From assembly GCA_003645255.1 (NCBI GenBank), contig QNES01000003.1, positions 1-64,000 of the forward strand: DNA of 64,000 nucleotides. The letters run 5' to 3'. This stretch comes from Gammaproteobacteria bacterium. GTDB lineage: Bacteria; Pseudomonadota; Gammaproteobacteria; Beggiatoales; Beggiatoaceae. Under the pieces are notes generated by a model, which was given only the letters and a program-made list of their open reading frames with translations, was not told the origin of the DNA and ran no database searches. Below are positions 41,797 through 51,036 of this stretch, piece after piece; position 1 is the stretch's first letter; each line of letters begins with the position of its first letter. Position numbers and translations under genes: made by a program.

Positions 41797-42012
41797 AGAA
41801 CAGAATATTTAGATTGCTGTACAAAACAAGAAACTGACATTTCACTTCTGATAATTAATTTCAGTCAAATTATAACTATTCTAGTTTCTGTTGTAAACAC
41901 AAATGGGAAAAGATTAAAGGGAAAGGATAAAAAAAAGTGGTAGAACCTACCTGAACATTTTATATGTCTTCTACCAAAATGGGTTGAAAGTGGTTAAATT
42001 GTTATAAATTGT

Positions 42013-42300
42013 TTAATGGAGATTTGAGTTAACAGTATTAACCCAATTATCACCAACAAAATTGCCTGTTTCTATGGAACTATCTCGTTGTTCGATAACA
42101 ACTGCACCTGTAAAATTTTTCATATTTTCTTCAGTTAAAATAAGTACTTCATCATGCCTCACGTTATTTAATACCCTGGGTAAATCCCCAATAGAAACAA
42201 CTTGTATTTTTTTAGCTTGAGTGGGGGTGAAAGTCGTACAACTCACACTCATAACCAACACAATGGCTCCAGAAAGTACTTTTAAAATGTTATACATCAT
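42013..42300 (-). CDS. Small lipoprotein of unknown function
   Basis: The 95-residue protein starts at an ATG 7 nt after GGAG. It has a lipoprotein signal (VLSGAIVLVMSVSC) with acylated Cys and a 75-residue mature part including VSIGDLPRVLNNVRHDEVLI. The family is not recognised. The region between it and the MscS fusion (41797-42012) shows nothing else. Confidence 0.6.
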   Translation of the reverse strand: MMYNILKVLSGAIVLVMSVSCTTFTPTQAKKIQVVSIGDLPRVLNNVRHDEVLILTEENMKNFTGAVVIEQRDSSIETGNFVGDNWVNTVNSNLH

Positions 42301-42398
42301 CAGCATTCTCCTTGAAATAACACTTAAAATGTGTACTTTTTTGCTAAATATATGCAAAAGTTATTCCAATGATGTACTAATAATGATTTTTATTAACT

Positions 42399-42509
42399 AT
42401 ACTGGACTGAAATCAAATTTGTGAAAATGTTGCTCAGTATAGAAATCCTATTTTTTTTTAAATCCTATTTTTTTATTCTTTAATTTTCACAAATTTCAAG
42501 TACGCTATA
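42399..42509. repeat. Composite inverted repeat (ATACTG...GTGAAAAT family)
   Basis: The left arm ATACTGGACTGAAATCAAAT-TTGTGAAAATGTT and right arm AATTTTCACAAATTTCAAGT-ACGCTAT are inverted copies. The middle contains AGAAATCCTATTTTTTTTTA, a decayed form of the AGAAATCCGATTTTT palindrome. The better copy is at 47559-47660. Confidence 0.65.
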
Positions 42510-43185
42510 AACCCGCGAATAATCCACGGCTATATCTAACCACATTTAATTCATTCCGCATAAGTTCTTCGTCTCGAATCGCTAATGGGTGTTCGGTAGC
42601 TGTATTAAAACCCTTTTTGCCTAATACAAGGGTAATGCCAGTCCATTCTTTAGAAAATGCACTTATCGACATACGTAAATTGCCACGACTCGGATCGGCA
42701 AGAAAAACACGATCATCTTTAATGCCCCGTAAAATAGCAAAGTGTTTATCTTTCTTGACATGGATATAAACTAATACTGGTCCCCGTAATTTGGGCAGGG
42801 CAGACATTTTTAATTTAACCCCGACTGCTTGATATCCACGCCGCTTGGCAAATTGTTGTAAGTCGAACATGGAAAAACCCTTTTTTTGACGAGATTCAAT
42901 TTCGACATCGTTGAGATGATGAATGATTTCCTGTAATATTTCCCTTTCGGTGACTTCATCTTGAAAATAATAGTGCATTAAAGTTGCCAGGGCACCAGAA
43001 CCGCAAGAGTAATCAAATTTTTGCATAACCACATTTTGTTCACGAAATTCTTTCCACGTTTTGACAGATTTTACAAAATGCAAATGATGACTAGATAAAA
43101 CCATCGGAGTGGGTGCAAAAACATGACTACAACTACTAAGTAGTAGAATCAGACTTAAAAAAATAGGCCAAATTGAAATATTCAT
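42505..43185 (-). CDS. C39-family peptidase-like lipoprotein
   Basis: A lipoprotein signal (LSLILLLSSC, Cys19) is followed by a papain-fold C39 peptidase domain: the catalytic Cys in FDYSCGSGALATLMHYYF, the His in KKDKHFAILRGI, and the Asp in VFLADPSRGN. Such stand-alone C39 proteins process secreted or amyloid/pilus proteins (FapD is one example). No secretion partner is adjacent. It is divergent from the FAD/Fe-S oxidoreductase gene. Confidence 0.82.
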   Translation of the reverse strand: MNISIWPIFLSLILLLSSCSHVFAPTPMVLSSHHLHFVKSVKTWKEFREQNVVMQKFDYSCGSGALATLMHYYFQDEVTEREILQEIIHHLNDVEIESRQKKGFSMFDLQQFAKRRGYQAVGVKLKMSALPKLRGPVLVYIHVKKDKHFAILRGIKDDRVFLADPSRGNLRMSISAFSKEWTGITLVLGKKGFNTATEHPLAIRDEELMRNELNVVRYSRGLFAGL

Positions 43186-43261
43186 AGTTATTTAAAAATT
43201 AGAATTTGGAAATTGATAATAATTATATAATATTTGAACTGTAAATTCATATGATTATTAA

Positions 43262-46180
43262 ATGAAAACCAATAATCTCTATCATAAATTAGAACAAGCT
43301 ATTGACGGGGAACTGTTAATAGATTTAGCTTCCAGACGGCTTTATGCGACAGATGCTTCGATCTATCAAGAAATGCCGAGGGCTGTTGTTCGCCCTAAAC
43401 ATAAACAGGATTGTATAAAGATTGTCAAATTTGCGAATCAATATCAGATTCCACTGATTCCGAGGGCGGCGGGGACCAGTACTGCCGGGCAATGTGTGGG
43501 GAATGGTATGGTTGTTGATGTTTCGCGTCATCAGACGCTTATACTCAGTGATGTCAAAGATAATACCATTCGTGTGCAGCCTGGCGTTATTTTGGATGAT
43601 CTAAATGCTTTCGTTTTGAAAAAAAATCTGAAATTTGCCCAGGATATATCGACTTCTAATCGCTGTATGATAGGGGGTATGATTGGCAATAATGCTTGCG
43701 GTCCACATTCCCTTCTTTATGGTACTACTCGTGATCATGTTATTGAAATTGAAGCGGTGTTGTCAGATGGTTCATTAGTTCAATTTCGACCATTGGAGCA
43801 AGTTCAACTGGAAAATAAATTGAAGCAAGCGGATTTAGAGGGCAATATTTATCGCTCTATTTATAATGCGATTGAAAATAATGAAGAACGTATAAAAGAA
43901 CATTATCCTTCTCCCAAAATTAGTCGGCGCAATACCGGTTATGCTTTAGATTATTTGGCTGATAATTTGCCCTGGTATAAAAATGGCAAACTTTTCAATC
44001 TTGCCCCCTTTCTATGTGGTTCAGAAGGCACATTAGTCTTGCTCACTGAAGCCACCTTAAAATTGGTGCCGATACCAAAACATAAGTTATTGATTTGTGT
44101 ACATTTTTTCGATTTAATCAAATCAATGCGTGCGACGGTGGCGATGCTGCCCTTTAAACCGGCTGCCATAGAATTGCTAGATCAAAGAATCCTAGAATGT
44201 ACTAAAGATAATTTGGAGCAGCGCCGTAATCGTTTTTGGATTCAGGGGGAGCCACGGGCTATATTGGTTATTGAATTGTTTGAAAACGAGCGTTCCGTAT
44301 TAAAACAACATGCCCAAAAACTGATACAACATTTACAAGAGCAAGGGCTTGGTTATGCTTATCCCATCATTGAGGGTGAGCAGATGAAACAGGTTTGGGC
44401 TTTACGCAAAGCCGGGCTGGGCTTGTTAATGGGAATCCGGAGCGAAAAGAAGGCAATTGCGGTTATTGAAGACACTGCCGTCGCTGTGCCGGATTTACCG
44501 GCTTACGTGAGTCAAATCCAAAAAATCATGGATAATCATCATACTCAGTACATCTGTTATGGGCATGCTTTGGTGGGATTATTGCACTTACGACCGGTAT
44601 TAAATCTCAAGAATCCCCAGGATAAAAAAACGCTTTTGAGTATTGCTGATCAAGTAGCTGATTTGGTAGCCAAATTTAAAGGTTCATTATCCGGTGAACA
44701 TGGTGATGGGCGGGTACGGGGTCCTTATGTTAAAAAAATGTTGGGGGAAGAAGTCTATCAATTGTTAGTACAAATTAAACAGGCTTTTGATCCGAATAAT
44801 ATTTTCAACCCGAATAAAATTATTACTGATTTAGCCATTGATCAAAATTTACGATTTGAAAATATTGTACCTGAAAAGAGTTTTAAAACCCAATTTAATT
44901 GGGAAAAAGACCTGGGGTTAAGGGCAGCCACTGAAAAATGTAATGGTTCGGGTACTTGCCGAAAAAGTGTGGGGCAGGGTACGATGTGCCCGTCGTATAT
45001 GGTAACCAAAGAAGAATATTATTCTACACGAGGGCGGGCTAATCTACTAAGACAAGCCCTCAATTCAGCCCTTCCCATTGAAGAATTTAGCAGCGAAGAA
45101 CTGAAAAAAACCCTGGATTTATGCCTAGCTTGTAAAGCGTGTCAATCAGAATGCCCGGCTAACGTAGATATGGCGCGACTTAAATCAGAATTTTTGTATC
45201 ATTATTATCATCAAAAAGGGGTGCCATTCAAAACGAGGCTGATGCGTCACTATGCCCTGATGCTGAGATTAGGTGCTTTATTTCCTAAATTAAGTAATCG
45301 CCTGGCTAAAAATCGCTGGTTAAAAAAATTTTTACAAATATCCGAGCAACGTCAATTACCATCCATTACCATAGCATCTTTATCTAAACCTGTCAGGTTT
45401 GACTCAAAAGTGACTGTACTTTTATTATGTGACATTTTCACTCAATACCATGAACCCCATATAGCACAAGCGGCTATCCAATTTTTGGAATATCATGGTT
45501 ATCATGTTATGCCCATCTTTTTATCGGATTCCCCCCGTTTATTGATTAGTCAAGGCTTACTTAAACCGGCTAAAAAAGCACTTGAACGGATTATAAAGCA
45601 ATGTTATGATTTATGCCAATCGGGAATGAGTGTTATTGGCTTGGAACCGTCAGAACTTTTGACGCTGAAAGATGAAGCGATTGATTTGGTTGAAGCTAAT
45701 CAACGGGAAAAGATGCGTATCTTAAGTACACAGGCTCAATTGTTTGAAGAATTTATTCTCCAAGAAATATCGGTAGGAAATATTGATAAAAAACAATTTA
45801 GTTATAAAAAACAACAACTTATCGTACATATTCATTGTCACCAAAAATCATTGGTTGGCATTGACAGTACGATTGAAGCCCTTCAGCAATTACCGGGTAC
45901 GACGGTAACGGCTTTACAAACTGGTTGTTGTGGTATGGCGGGTACGTTTGGTTATGAGCATTATGATTTGTCGATGAAGATTGGCGAACTGCAATTATTC
46001 CCTGCAATTCGACAAGCGGCAGATGATGCCATTATTGTTGCAACGGGAACGAGTTGTCGTCATCAGATAGCTGATGGTATTGCTGTTAAGGCATTACATC
46101 CCGCACAAATTTTTTTGAATTCTCAACGACAGACTAAAACTCATCAGGAGAACATTATACAATGGCGAAAAATTTTCTAA
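43262..46180 (+). CDS. FAD/[4Fe-4S] D-lactate or glycolate-type dehydrogenase (GlcD-GlcF fusion)
   Basis: The 972-residue protein joins a FAD_binding_4 oxidase (PRAAGTSTAGQCVG and GGMIGNNACGPHSLLYG) with its C-terminal FAD-oxidase half (SGEHGDGRVRG) and an Fe-S reductase half with LACKACQSECPANVDM and CCG segments ending GCCGMAGTFGYE. This is the YdiJ/Dld-II architecture that oxidises D-2-hydroxyacids and passes electrons to quinone. A copy of the AAACCTGTCAGGTTT palindrome (45386-45400) lies in frame between the two halves. It overlaps the FNT channel gene by 19 nt. Confidence 0.9.
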   Translation: MKTNNLYHKLEQAIDGELLIDLASRRLYATDASIYQEMPRAVVRPKHKQDCIKIVKFANQYQIPLIPRAAGTSTAGQCVGNGMVVDVSRHQTLILSDVKDNTIRVQPGVILDDLNAFVLKKNLKFAQDISTSNRCMIGGMIGNNACGPHSLLYGTTRDHVIEIEAVLSDGSLVQFRPLEQVQLENKLKQADLEGNIYRSIYNAIENNEERIKEHYPSPKISRRNTGYALDYLADNLPWYKNGKLFNLAPFLCGSEGTLVLLTEATLKLVPIPKHKLLICVHFFDLIKSMRATVAMLPFKPAAIELLDQRILECTKDNLEQRRNRFWIQGEPRAILVIELFENERSVLKQHAQKLIQHLQEQGLGYAYPIIEGEQMKQVWALRKAGLGLLMGIRSEKKAIAVIEDTAVAVPDLPAYVSQIQKIMDNHHTQYICYGHALVGLLHLRPVLNLKNPQDKKTLLSIADQVADLVAKFKGSLSGEHGDGRVRGPYVKKMLGEEVYQLLVQIKQAFDPNNIFNPNKIITDLAIDQNLRFENIVPEKSFKTQFNWEKDLGLRAATEKCNGSGTCRKSVGQGTMCPSYMVTKEEYYSTRGRANLLRQALNSALPIEEFSSEELKKTLDLCLACKACQSECPANVDMARLKSEFLYHYYHQKGVPFKTRLMRHYALMLRLGALFPKLSNRLAKNRWLKKFLQISEQRQLPSITIASLSKPVRFDSKVTVLLLCDIFTQYHEPHIAQAAIQFLEYHGYHVMPIFLSDSPRLLISQGLLKPAKKALERIIKQCYDLCQSGMSVIGLEPSELLTLKDEAIDLVEANQREKMRILSTQAQLFEEFILQEISVGNIDKKQFSYKKQQLIVHIHCHQKSLVGIDSTIEALQQLPGTTVTALQTGCCGMAGTFGYEHYDLSMKIGELQLFPAIRQAADDAIIVATGTSCRHQIADGIAVKALHPAQIFLNSQRQTKTHQENIIQWRKIF
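45386..45400. repeat. AACCTGTCAGGTT palindrome inside a coding sequence
   Basis: AAACCTGTCAGGTTT, the core of the dispersed palindrome family, lies in frame within the oxidoreductase gene and is translated as KPVRF in the linker between the Fe-S domain and the first CCG region. All other copies seen are intergenic. Confidence 0.7.
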
Positions 46181-47031
46181 CTCCGGCGGAAACAGCCCAA
46201 GCTTTTATCAACGTCGGCAATACTAAAACGAAAATGCCGGTAGGCAAGGTCCTCATTTCATCTTTTTTAGCGGGTGCATATATTGCTTTTGCCGCTCAAT
46301 TAATGACAACCGTTACTCACGATATGGCTGGGTACTTTGGTGTCGGTTTTAGTAGCTTTATTGGGGGATGCGTGTTTGGTATTGCTCTTGTCCTCGTTCT
46401 GGTTGCCGGTTCAGATCTATTTACTGGCAATTGCCTCCTTTCCATGGGATGGTTAAACGGAGATTTGAGAACCAGCCAAGTTTTAAATAACTGGACGCTC
46501 GTTTATATTGGCAACTTTATTGGTGGCTTATTCCTAGTTTGGATGATGTTTACCAGCGATATTTGGTCAGGGCATGGGGGTCAAATAGGGGGTCATGCGG
46601 TCGCCATTGCTTATAAAAAAACCCATCTGACTTTTTGGGAAGCTTTTACGAGAGGTATAGGATGCAACTGGTTGGTTTGTTTAGCAGTAGTGATTGTCGC
46701 TGCTGGGCAAGATACGATGGGTAAAATTGCAGGTGCCTGGTTCCCAGTTATGGCATTTATCGCCAGCGGCTTTGAGCATTGTATTGCTAACATGTTTATC
46801 ATCCCGGCGGGCTTGGTTGCTAAGTTAGATCCCACAATTGCCCAAGTTGTTATGTCCAATCATCCGACTTGGGATCTAAACTCCTTGAATATGTACAGCT
46901 TTTTTGTTGGTAATCTCCTGCCGGTGACTTTAGGAAATATTGTAAGCGGTGCTGGACTGGTTGGCGGTATTTATTGGTATCTCTATGTAAAGGGAACCAA
47001 AGAAGCGATTCCAGTAAGCCAGAAAGCTTAA
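46162..47031 (+). CDS. Formate/nitrite-family (FNT) channel
   Basis: FocA/NirC-type pentameric channel for small monovalent acids (formate, lactate, nitrite or hydrosulfide). The 289 residues have six helices and the family landmarks: LVAGSDLFTGNCLL, AFTRGIGCNWLVCLAV and GFEHCIANMFIIPAG with the central pore His. AGGAGA precedes the ATG by 10 nt. It begins inside the end of the hydroxyacid dehydrogenase gene (19-nt overlap), so the two are coupled; lactate uptake for that enzyme is a fair inference. Confidence 0.92.
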   Translation: MAKNFLTPAETAQAFINVGNTKTKMPVGKVLISSFLAGAYIAFAAQLMTTVTHDMAGYFGVGFSSFIGGCVFGIALVLVLVAGSDLFTGNCLLSMGWLNGDLRTSQVLNNWTLVYIGNFIGGLFLVWMMFTSDIWSGHGGQIGGHAVAIAYKKTHLTFWEAFTRGIGCNWLVCLAVVIVAAGQDTMGKIAGAWFPVMAFIASGFEHCIANMFIIPAGLVAKLDPTIAQVVMSNHPTWDLNSLNMYSFFVGNLLPVTLGNIVSGAGLVGGIYWYLYVKGTKEAIPVSQKA

Positions 47032-47081
47032 CCTGAATTAAGGGCGAACACGAGGGCGAACACGCAGGTTCGCCCCTACTT

Positions 47082-47108
47082 TAACTGATAACTGATAACT
47101 GATAATTA
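47082..47108. repeat. TAACTGA heptamer direct repeats ahead of ndk
   Basis: Three perfect tandem TAACTGA units and a partial fourth end 3-5 nt before the ndk ATG, in place of a Shine-Dalgarno sequence. A separate small inverted repeat, GGGCGAACACGCAGGTTCGCCC, lies just upstream (47056-47077). TAACTGA repeats have been described from marine Beggiatoaceae. Confidence 0.85.
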
Positions 47109-47111
47109 AAT

Positions 47112-47543
47112 ATGGCTATTGAACGTACCTTATCCATCATTAAACCAGATGCTGTTGCTAAAAATGTGATTGGCGAAATCAATTCGCGCTTTGAAAAAAA
47201 TGGCTTACACATTATCGCAGCTAAAATGCTGCACCTATCCCGTTCACAAGCTGAAGGCTTTTATGCCGTGCATAAAGAACGCCCCTTTTTTAAGGAGTTA
47301 GTTGACTTTATGATGACAGGTCCTGTTCTGGTGCAAGTCCTTGAAGGTGAAAATGCGATTAATGTCAACCGTGACTTAATGGGAGCAACTAACCCAAAAG
47401 ACGCAGCACCGGGAACGATACGTGCCGATTTTGCACAAACGGTTGATGAAAATGCTGTACATGGCTCTGATGCTTTGGAAACGGCAAAAAATGAAATTAA
47501 TTTCTTTTTTGGCGCTTCAGAAATTTGTCCACGAACCCGTTAG
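47112..47543 (+). CDS. ndk: Nucleoside diphosphate kinase
   Basis: Ndk equilibrates nucleoside di- and triphosphates using a phospho-His intermediate. The 143-residue protein has the opening [27 protein letters not shown], and the active-site His in [15 protein letters not shown]. It precedes rlmN-pilW-rodZ-ispG, a conserved gammaproteobacterial order. Translation begins just after TAACTGA repeats. Confidence 0.97.
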   Translation: MAIERTLSIIKPDAVAKNVIGEINSRFEKNGLHIIAAKMLHLSRSQAEGFYAVHKERPFFKELVDFMMTGPVLVQVLEGENAINVNRDLMGATNPKDAAPGTIRADFAQTVDENAVHGSDALETAKNEINFFFGASEICPRTR

Positions 47544-47558
47544 GAATGTGAAGGAAAT

Positions 47559-47660
47559 ATACTGAACTGAAATCAAATCTGTGAAAATGTTGAGCAGTTC
47601 ATAAATCGAATTTTCAAAAATCGGATTTCTGAATGAATTTTCACAGATTTCAAATACGCT
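47559..47660. repeat. Composite inverted repeat with nested palindrome
   Basis: The left arm ATACTGAACTGAAATCAAAT-CTGTGAAAATGTT and right arm AATTTTCACAGATTTCAAAT-ACGCT are inverted copies of about 25 nt. A degenerate AATCGAATTTTCAAAAATCGGATTT palindrome, itself a dispersed family, sits between them. The whole lies between ndk and rlmN, and its right arm is read through by an alternative long rlmN frame. Confidence 0.75.
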
Positions 47661-47704
47661 TAGTATCTTATGTGTTCTGGATTATTTTTAACTTATTGAT
47701 TTTA

Positions 47705-48820
47705 ATGAGTATTAAAGTAATGGTTAATTTGCTGGATTTAGATCGAGAAGGACTCATCTCTTTTTTCGTTAGCCTGGGCGAAAAGCCATTTCGTGCCACG
47801 CAAGTGATGCAATGGATTCATCAACTGGGAATTATTGATTTTGATATGATGACCAATTTGAGCAAACCATTACGGCAACGATTAAAAGAAATCGCTTGTA
47901 TATCCCTGCCTCAAGTTAAAATGAGCCAAGTTTCACAGGATGGGACCCGAAAATGGTTATTACAGCTTGATAGTGATAACAGTATTGAAATGGTGTTCAT
48001 TCCTGAAGAAAGCAGAAATACGTTATGTATATCTTCACAAGTAGGATGTGCATTAGATTGCCAATTTTGTGCGACCGCACAGCAAGGATTTAATCGTAAC
48101 CTCAGTACGGGCGAAATAATTGCCCAACTCTGGTTAATTGAGCATAGACTTCAAACTGAAATCGAGATGATTTCTACTGATTCTATATTACCGAAATCCA
48201 TTAAAAAAGACAAATCACTTATTAGTAATGTTGTCATAATGGGCATGGGCGAACCTTTGAGCAATTTTAATGCTATGGTTAAAGCCTTGCACCTGATGTT
48301 AGATGACTTTAGCTATGGTTTATCTTGGCGACGTGTCACCCTGAGTACGGTTGGTATCATACCAGCACTGGCACGATTGAAAGCGCAATGCCCGGTCAAT
48401 ATTGCCATTTCTTTACATGCGCCGAATGATGCCCTACGCAATCAACTTATGCCCATTAATAAAAAATATCCACTGCAAGAATTAATCAAAGCCTGTCACG
48501 CTTATATTTCAGGGGAACTGCACCGTCGTCACATTACTTTTGAATATATTATGCTCAAGGATATTAATGATCAGCCCGCTCATGCAAGGGCATTAGTCAA
48601 ATTATTGCGTGGTTTACCAGCTAAAGTTAATCTTATTCCATTCAATCGTTTTCCACAGACGCATTATCAATGTAGCTCAACTGAAACCATAGATCGTTTT
48701 CGTGATATTATTACACAAGCCGGCTTGATAACCGTGACGCGAAAAACCCGAGGCAATGATATTGATGCCGCTTGTGGGCAATTAGCAGGAAAAGTATTGA
48801 ATAGGAGAGTTTGTCAATGA
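47705..48820 (+). CDS. rlmN: 23S rRNA (A2503-C2) / tRNA (A37-C2) methyltransferase RlmN
   Basis: Radical-SAM methyltransferase with the cluster motif in [20 protein letters not shown]. Other family segments are [11 protein letters not shown] at the N-terminus, [19 protein letters not shown], and the second catalytic Cys in [14 protein letters not shown] near the end. I start at [11 protein letters not shown]; the frame stays open 24 codons further up, but that part is the dispersed repeat arm. A second ATG lies five codons later. Its stop overlaps the pilW start by 4 nt. Confidence 0.95.
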   Translation: MSIKVMVNLLDLDREGLISFFVSLGEKPFRATQVMQWIHQLGIIDFDMMTNLSKPLRQRLKEIACISLPQVKMSQVSQDGTRKWLLQLDSDNSIEMVFIPEESRNTLCISSQVGCALDCQFCATAQQGFNRNLSTGEIIAQLWLIEHRLQTEIEMISTDSILPKSIKKDKSLISNVVIMGMGEPLSNFNAMVKALHLMLDDFSYGLSWRRVTLSTVGIIPALARLKAQCPVNIAISLHAPNDALRNQLMPINKKYPLQELIKACHAYISGELHRRHITFEYIMLKDINDQPAHARALVKLLRGLPAKVNLIPFNRFPQTHYQCSSTETIDRFRDIITQAGLITVTRKTRGNDIDAACGQLAGKVLNRRVCQ

Positions 48821-49581
48821 AGCTAAATTTTTTGGGAAAATTATATTTGTTGTGCTTTATAATTGGACTAATCAGTGCTTGTGGGCAAAATGTCCAAGAT
48901 AATACCTATATACCAAGCGATGGAGCCGCTAAAATTAATTTACAATTAGGTGTAGAATATATGCGGCGTGGAAAACACGACATCGCACTTAATAAGTTCC
49001 AAAAAGCCTTAAGACTTGATTCAAATTATGCCGATGCTCATAATGCGATTGCTGTCTTATATGAACGTTTAGGAATAGATGAGCAAGCAAAGCAGCATTA
49101 TCAAAAGGCTTTGATACTCAAACCAAAGGGTTCAGACGTTCACAATAATTATGGGCAATTTTTATGTCGGCATAAACAATTTCAGGAAGCTGACAAACAT
49201 TTTCTAATGGCATTGGAAAATCCTGTTTATAGAACGCCAGAAATTCCTTATACTAATGCTGGGTTGTGTGCTTTACGTGCTCATAATTCTACTCAAGCTG
49301 AAACCTATTTTCGCCAAGCTTTACAAAAAAATCCTAAATTTCCAAGGGCATTGTTTCGAATGGCTGAGTTAAGCTATGAGCAAAAATATTATACGCAAGC
49401 ATACGAATATTTACAACGATATATAGAAATTGCCAAACACACGCCTCAAACATTGTGGTTGGGCATTCGCATTGAACGTGCTCTCAACAATAGAAGTACA
49501 GCAGCAAGCTATGCGTTATTATTACAGCGAAATTTTCCAGATGCTTCAGAAACGCAATTGCTTAATCAATTGGAAAAATAA
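48817..49581 (+). CDS. pilW: Type IV pilus biogenesis lipoprotein PilW/PilF
   Basis: PilW is a TPR lipoprotein needed for assembly and stability of the PilQ secretin. The start [11 protein letters not shown] is followed by a lipobox (GLISAC, Cys at 22) and about six TPR units (for example [21 protein letters not shown] and [20 protein letters not shown]). The 254 residues match the family. The ATG overlaps the rlmN stop (ATGA), and rodZ follows. This supports gliding or twitching by type IV pili in the host. Confidence 0.92.
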   Translation: MKLNFLGKLYLLCFIIGLISACGQNVQDNTYIPSDGAAKINLQLGVEYMRRGKHDIALNKFQKALRLDSNYADAHNAIAVLYERLGIDEQAKQHYQKALILKPKGSDVHNNYGQFLCRHKQFQEADKHFLMALENPVYRTPEIPYTNAGLCALRAHNSTQAETYFRQALQKNPKFPRALFRMAELSYEQKYYTQAYEYLQRYIEIAKHTPQTLWLGIRIERALNNRSTAASYALLLQRNFPDASETQLLNQLEK

Positions 49582-49633
49582 CGATAAATCATGATATTTT
49601 TCATCTTTCATTCGTATAAATAAGAGGTTCTAT

Positions 49634-50887
49634 ATGAACGCGACAACAAACATCCCTTCTTCCAATTTTGATGGTGAAGGTAACGAGACTTTAGATCGTA
49701 AAGAGACTGAAATTCGCATTGATAGCAAAGGTGATCAGCCTGAAAAGGACGATGCCCTCATACATGACAAAATTGATAAGCCCGATGACATTGACAAGTA
49801 TAGCGGCTATGACTTGCATAATGAGTCAACTGATGCCGATAAATTGATGGACAGCAATCATAAAGAGATTGAAATTCCCCATCACGAATCCAAAAATAGC
49901 GTCATGAATGAAGCTAAAGAAGGTAATGTCAAAGAGGGCAATGATGTTCTCAAAAAAAGCGACGACGCTGAAAAGCCTCACAATGAAGTTAGTGATAAGG
50001 TTTCTACCCAGCTTGATAATGAGAACCATATCCAATCACCTGGAACATGTTTGCGCCAAGCGCGTGAGCAAAACAATATGTCACTTAAACATGTCGCTGA
50101 TCGGCTTTACTTAGATTCCCGTGTTATTGAAGCACTTGAAATGGATAATTATCAGGGATTACCCCCCACCATTTTTGTCCGTGGCTATCTGCGTAATTAT
50201 GCTAAGTTAATGGATATAGCGCCGGAATCTATTATGGTGGCTTTTGATCAGCAACCGCATACATCGGCACCCTCCCTCAAAGCTGCCCCATTAAAGCGAA
50301 ACAAACAAACCAGTAGCCAGGATTTATGGCCTACCGTTGCCACGATTGTTGTTATTGTTACTTTGATGACTTTGATGGCATTGTGGAAGTTTTATCCACC
50401 AAGCACGGCTACTGATGAAACTCCTATCGCAGGCACACCCATCGGACCCCATGATTCGTCATGGAATGCCGATTTTGATCAGATGGTGGGAATGAATACC
50501 GACCACACCACAGAGACTGATGAACCTAAAACCACTCAATACAGTGAACAGGGTATCATAGTTTCTACAACGACAGTGCAATCTCCGCCTGCGGTGGTGA
50601 GTATTATTCAAGCTGATGATAGCGCATCAAGCCTCCCTTCGAATAAAAAAGGAGAAATGATACGTGTGTTTTTTAAACAGAGAGTATGGATGAGAATCAC
50701 CGACAAAACAGGTGAACAGTTATATGAAGGTATTGGCAATGCAGGTAAGAGATTGTCTTTGAATGGTATACCACCGTTTAAGCTAAAGGTAGGTAATACA
50801 GGTGTAGATATTGAATATCAGGGCAATACCCAAAATATAAAAGCCTACCCAAGTCAAAAGCTGAAATTCACGATAGGTGCTGAATAG
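49634..50887 (+). CDS. rodZ: Cell-shape protein RodZ with long acidic N-terminal extension
   Basis: RodZ links MreB to the cell wall machinery. The Xre-type HTH starts only at about residue 136 (CLRQAREQNNMSLKHVADRL), after an acidic, low-complexity extension rich in Asp, Glu, Lys and His that ordinary RodZ lacks. A single helix follows (WPTVATIVVIVTLMTLMALW near 235), then a periplasmic linker and the C-terminal DUF4115 domain (RVWMRITDKTGEQLYEG). AAGAGG lies before the ATG. Downstream ispG fits the conserved order. Confidence 0.92.
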   Translation: MNATTNIPSSNFDGEGNETLDRKETEIRIDSKGDQPEKDDALIHDKIDKPDDIDKYSGYDLHNESTDADKLMDSNHKEIEIPHHESKNSVMNEAKEGNVKEGNDVLKKSDDAEKPHNEVSDKVSTQLDNENHIQSPGTCLRQAREQNNMSLKHVADRLYLDSRVIEALEMDNYQGLPPTIFVRGYLRNYAKLMDIAPESIMVAFDQQPHTSAPSLKAAPLKRNKQTSSQDLWPTVATIVVIVTLMTLMALWKFYPPSTATDETPIAGTPIGPHDSSWNADFDQMVGMNTDHTTETDEPKTTQYSEQGIIVSTTTVQSPPAVVSIIQADDSASSLPSNKKGEMIRVFFKQRVWMRITDKTGEQLYEGIGNAGKRLSLNGIPPFKLKVGNTGVDIEYQGNTQNIKAYPSQKLKFTIGAE

Positions 50888-50944
50888 AAAAATTGATTTG
50901 ACCTGGCAGCCAAAGCCCTGGGTTAAAAAAACCGTTTTTTTAAA

Positions 50945-50984
50945 TTCGAGGTTTGAATCTTTTGAAAAAAACTTAAACCTCGAA
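50945..50984. repeat. TTCGAGGTTT inverted repeat after rodZ
   Basis: TTCGAGGTTT and AAACCTCGAA form a 10-bp stem around an A-rich loop. It is related to the hairpin at 30830-30870. An AAAAAAACCGTTTTTTT stretch (50926-50942) precedes it. Either could weaken read-through from rodZ into ispG. Confidence 0.65.
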
Positions 50985-51036
50985 ACTTGGTTTCTATCTG
51001 GAATAATTTATTTTTGCGGTATTAAGGTAAATAACA

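Noticed and set aside
47633-47704. Longer N-terminus for rlmN
   Set aside because: These 24 codons are the right arm of a dispersed repeat and lie outside the family's usual start.
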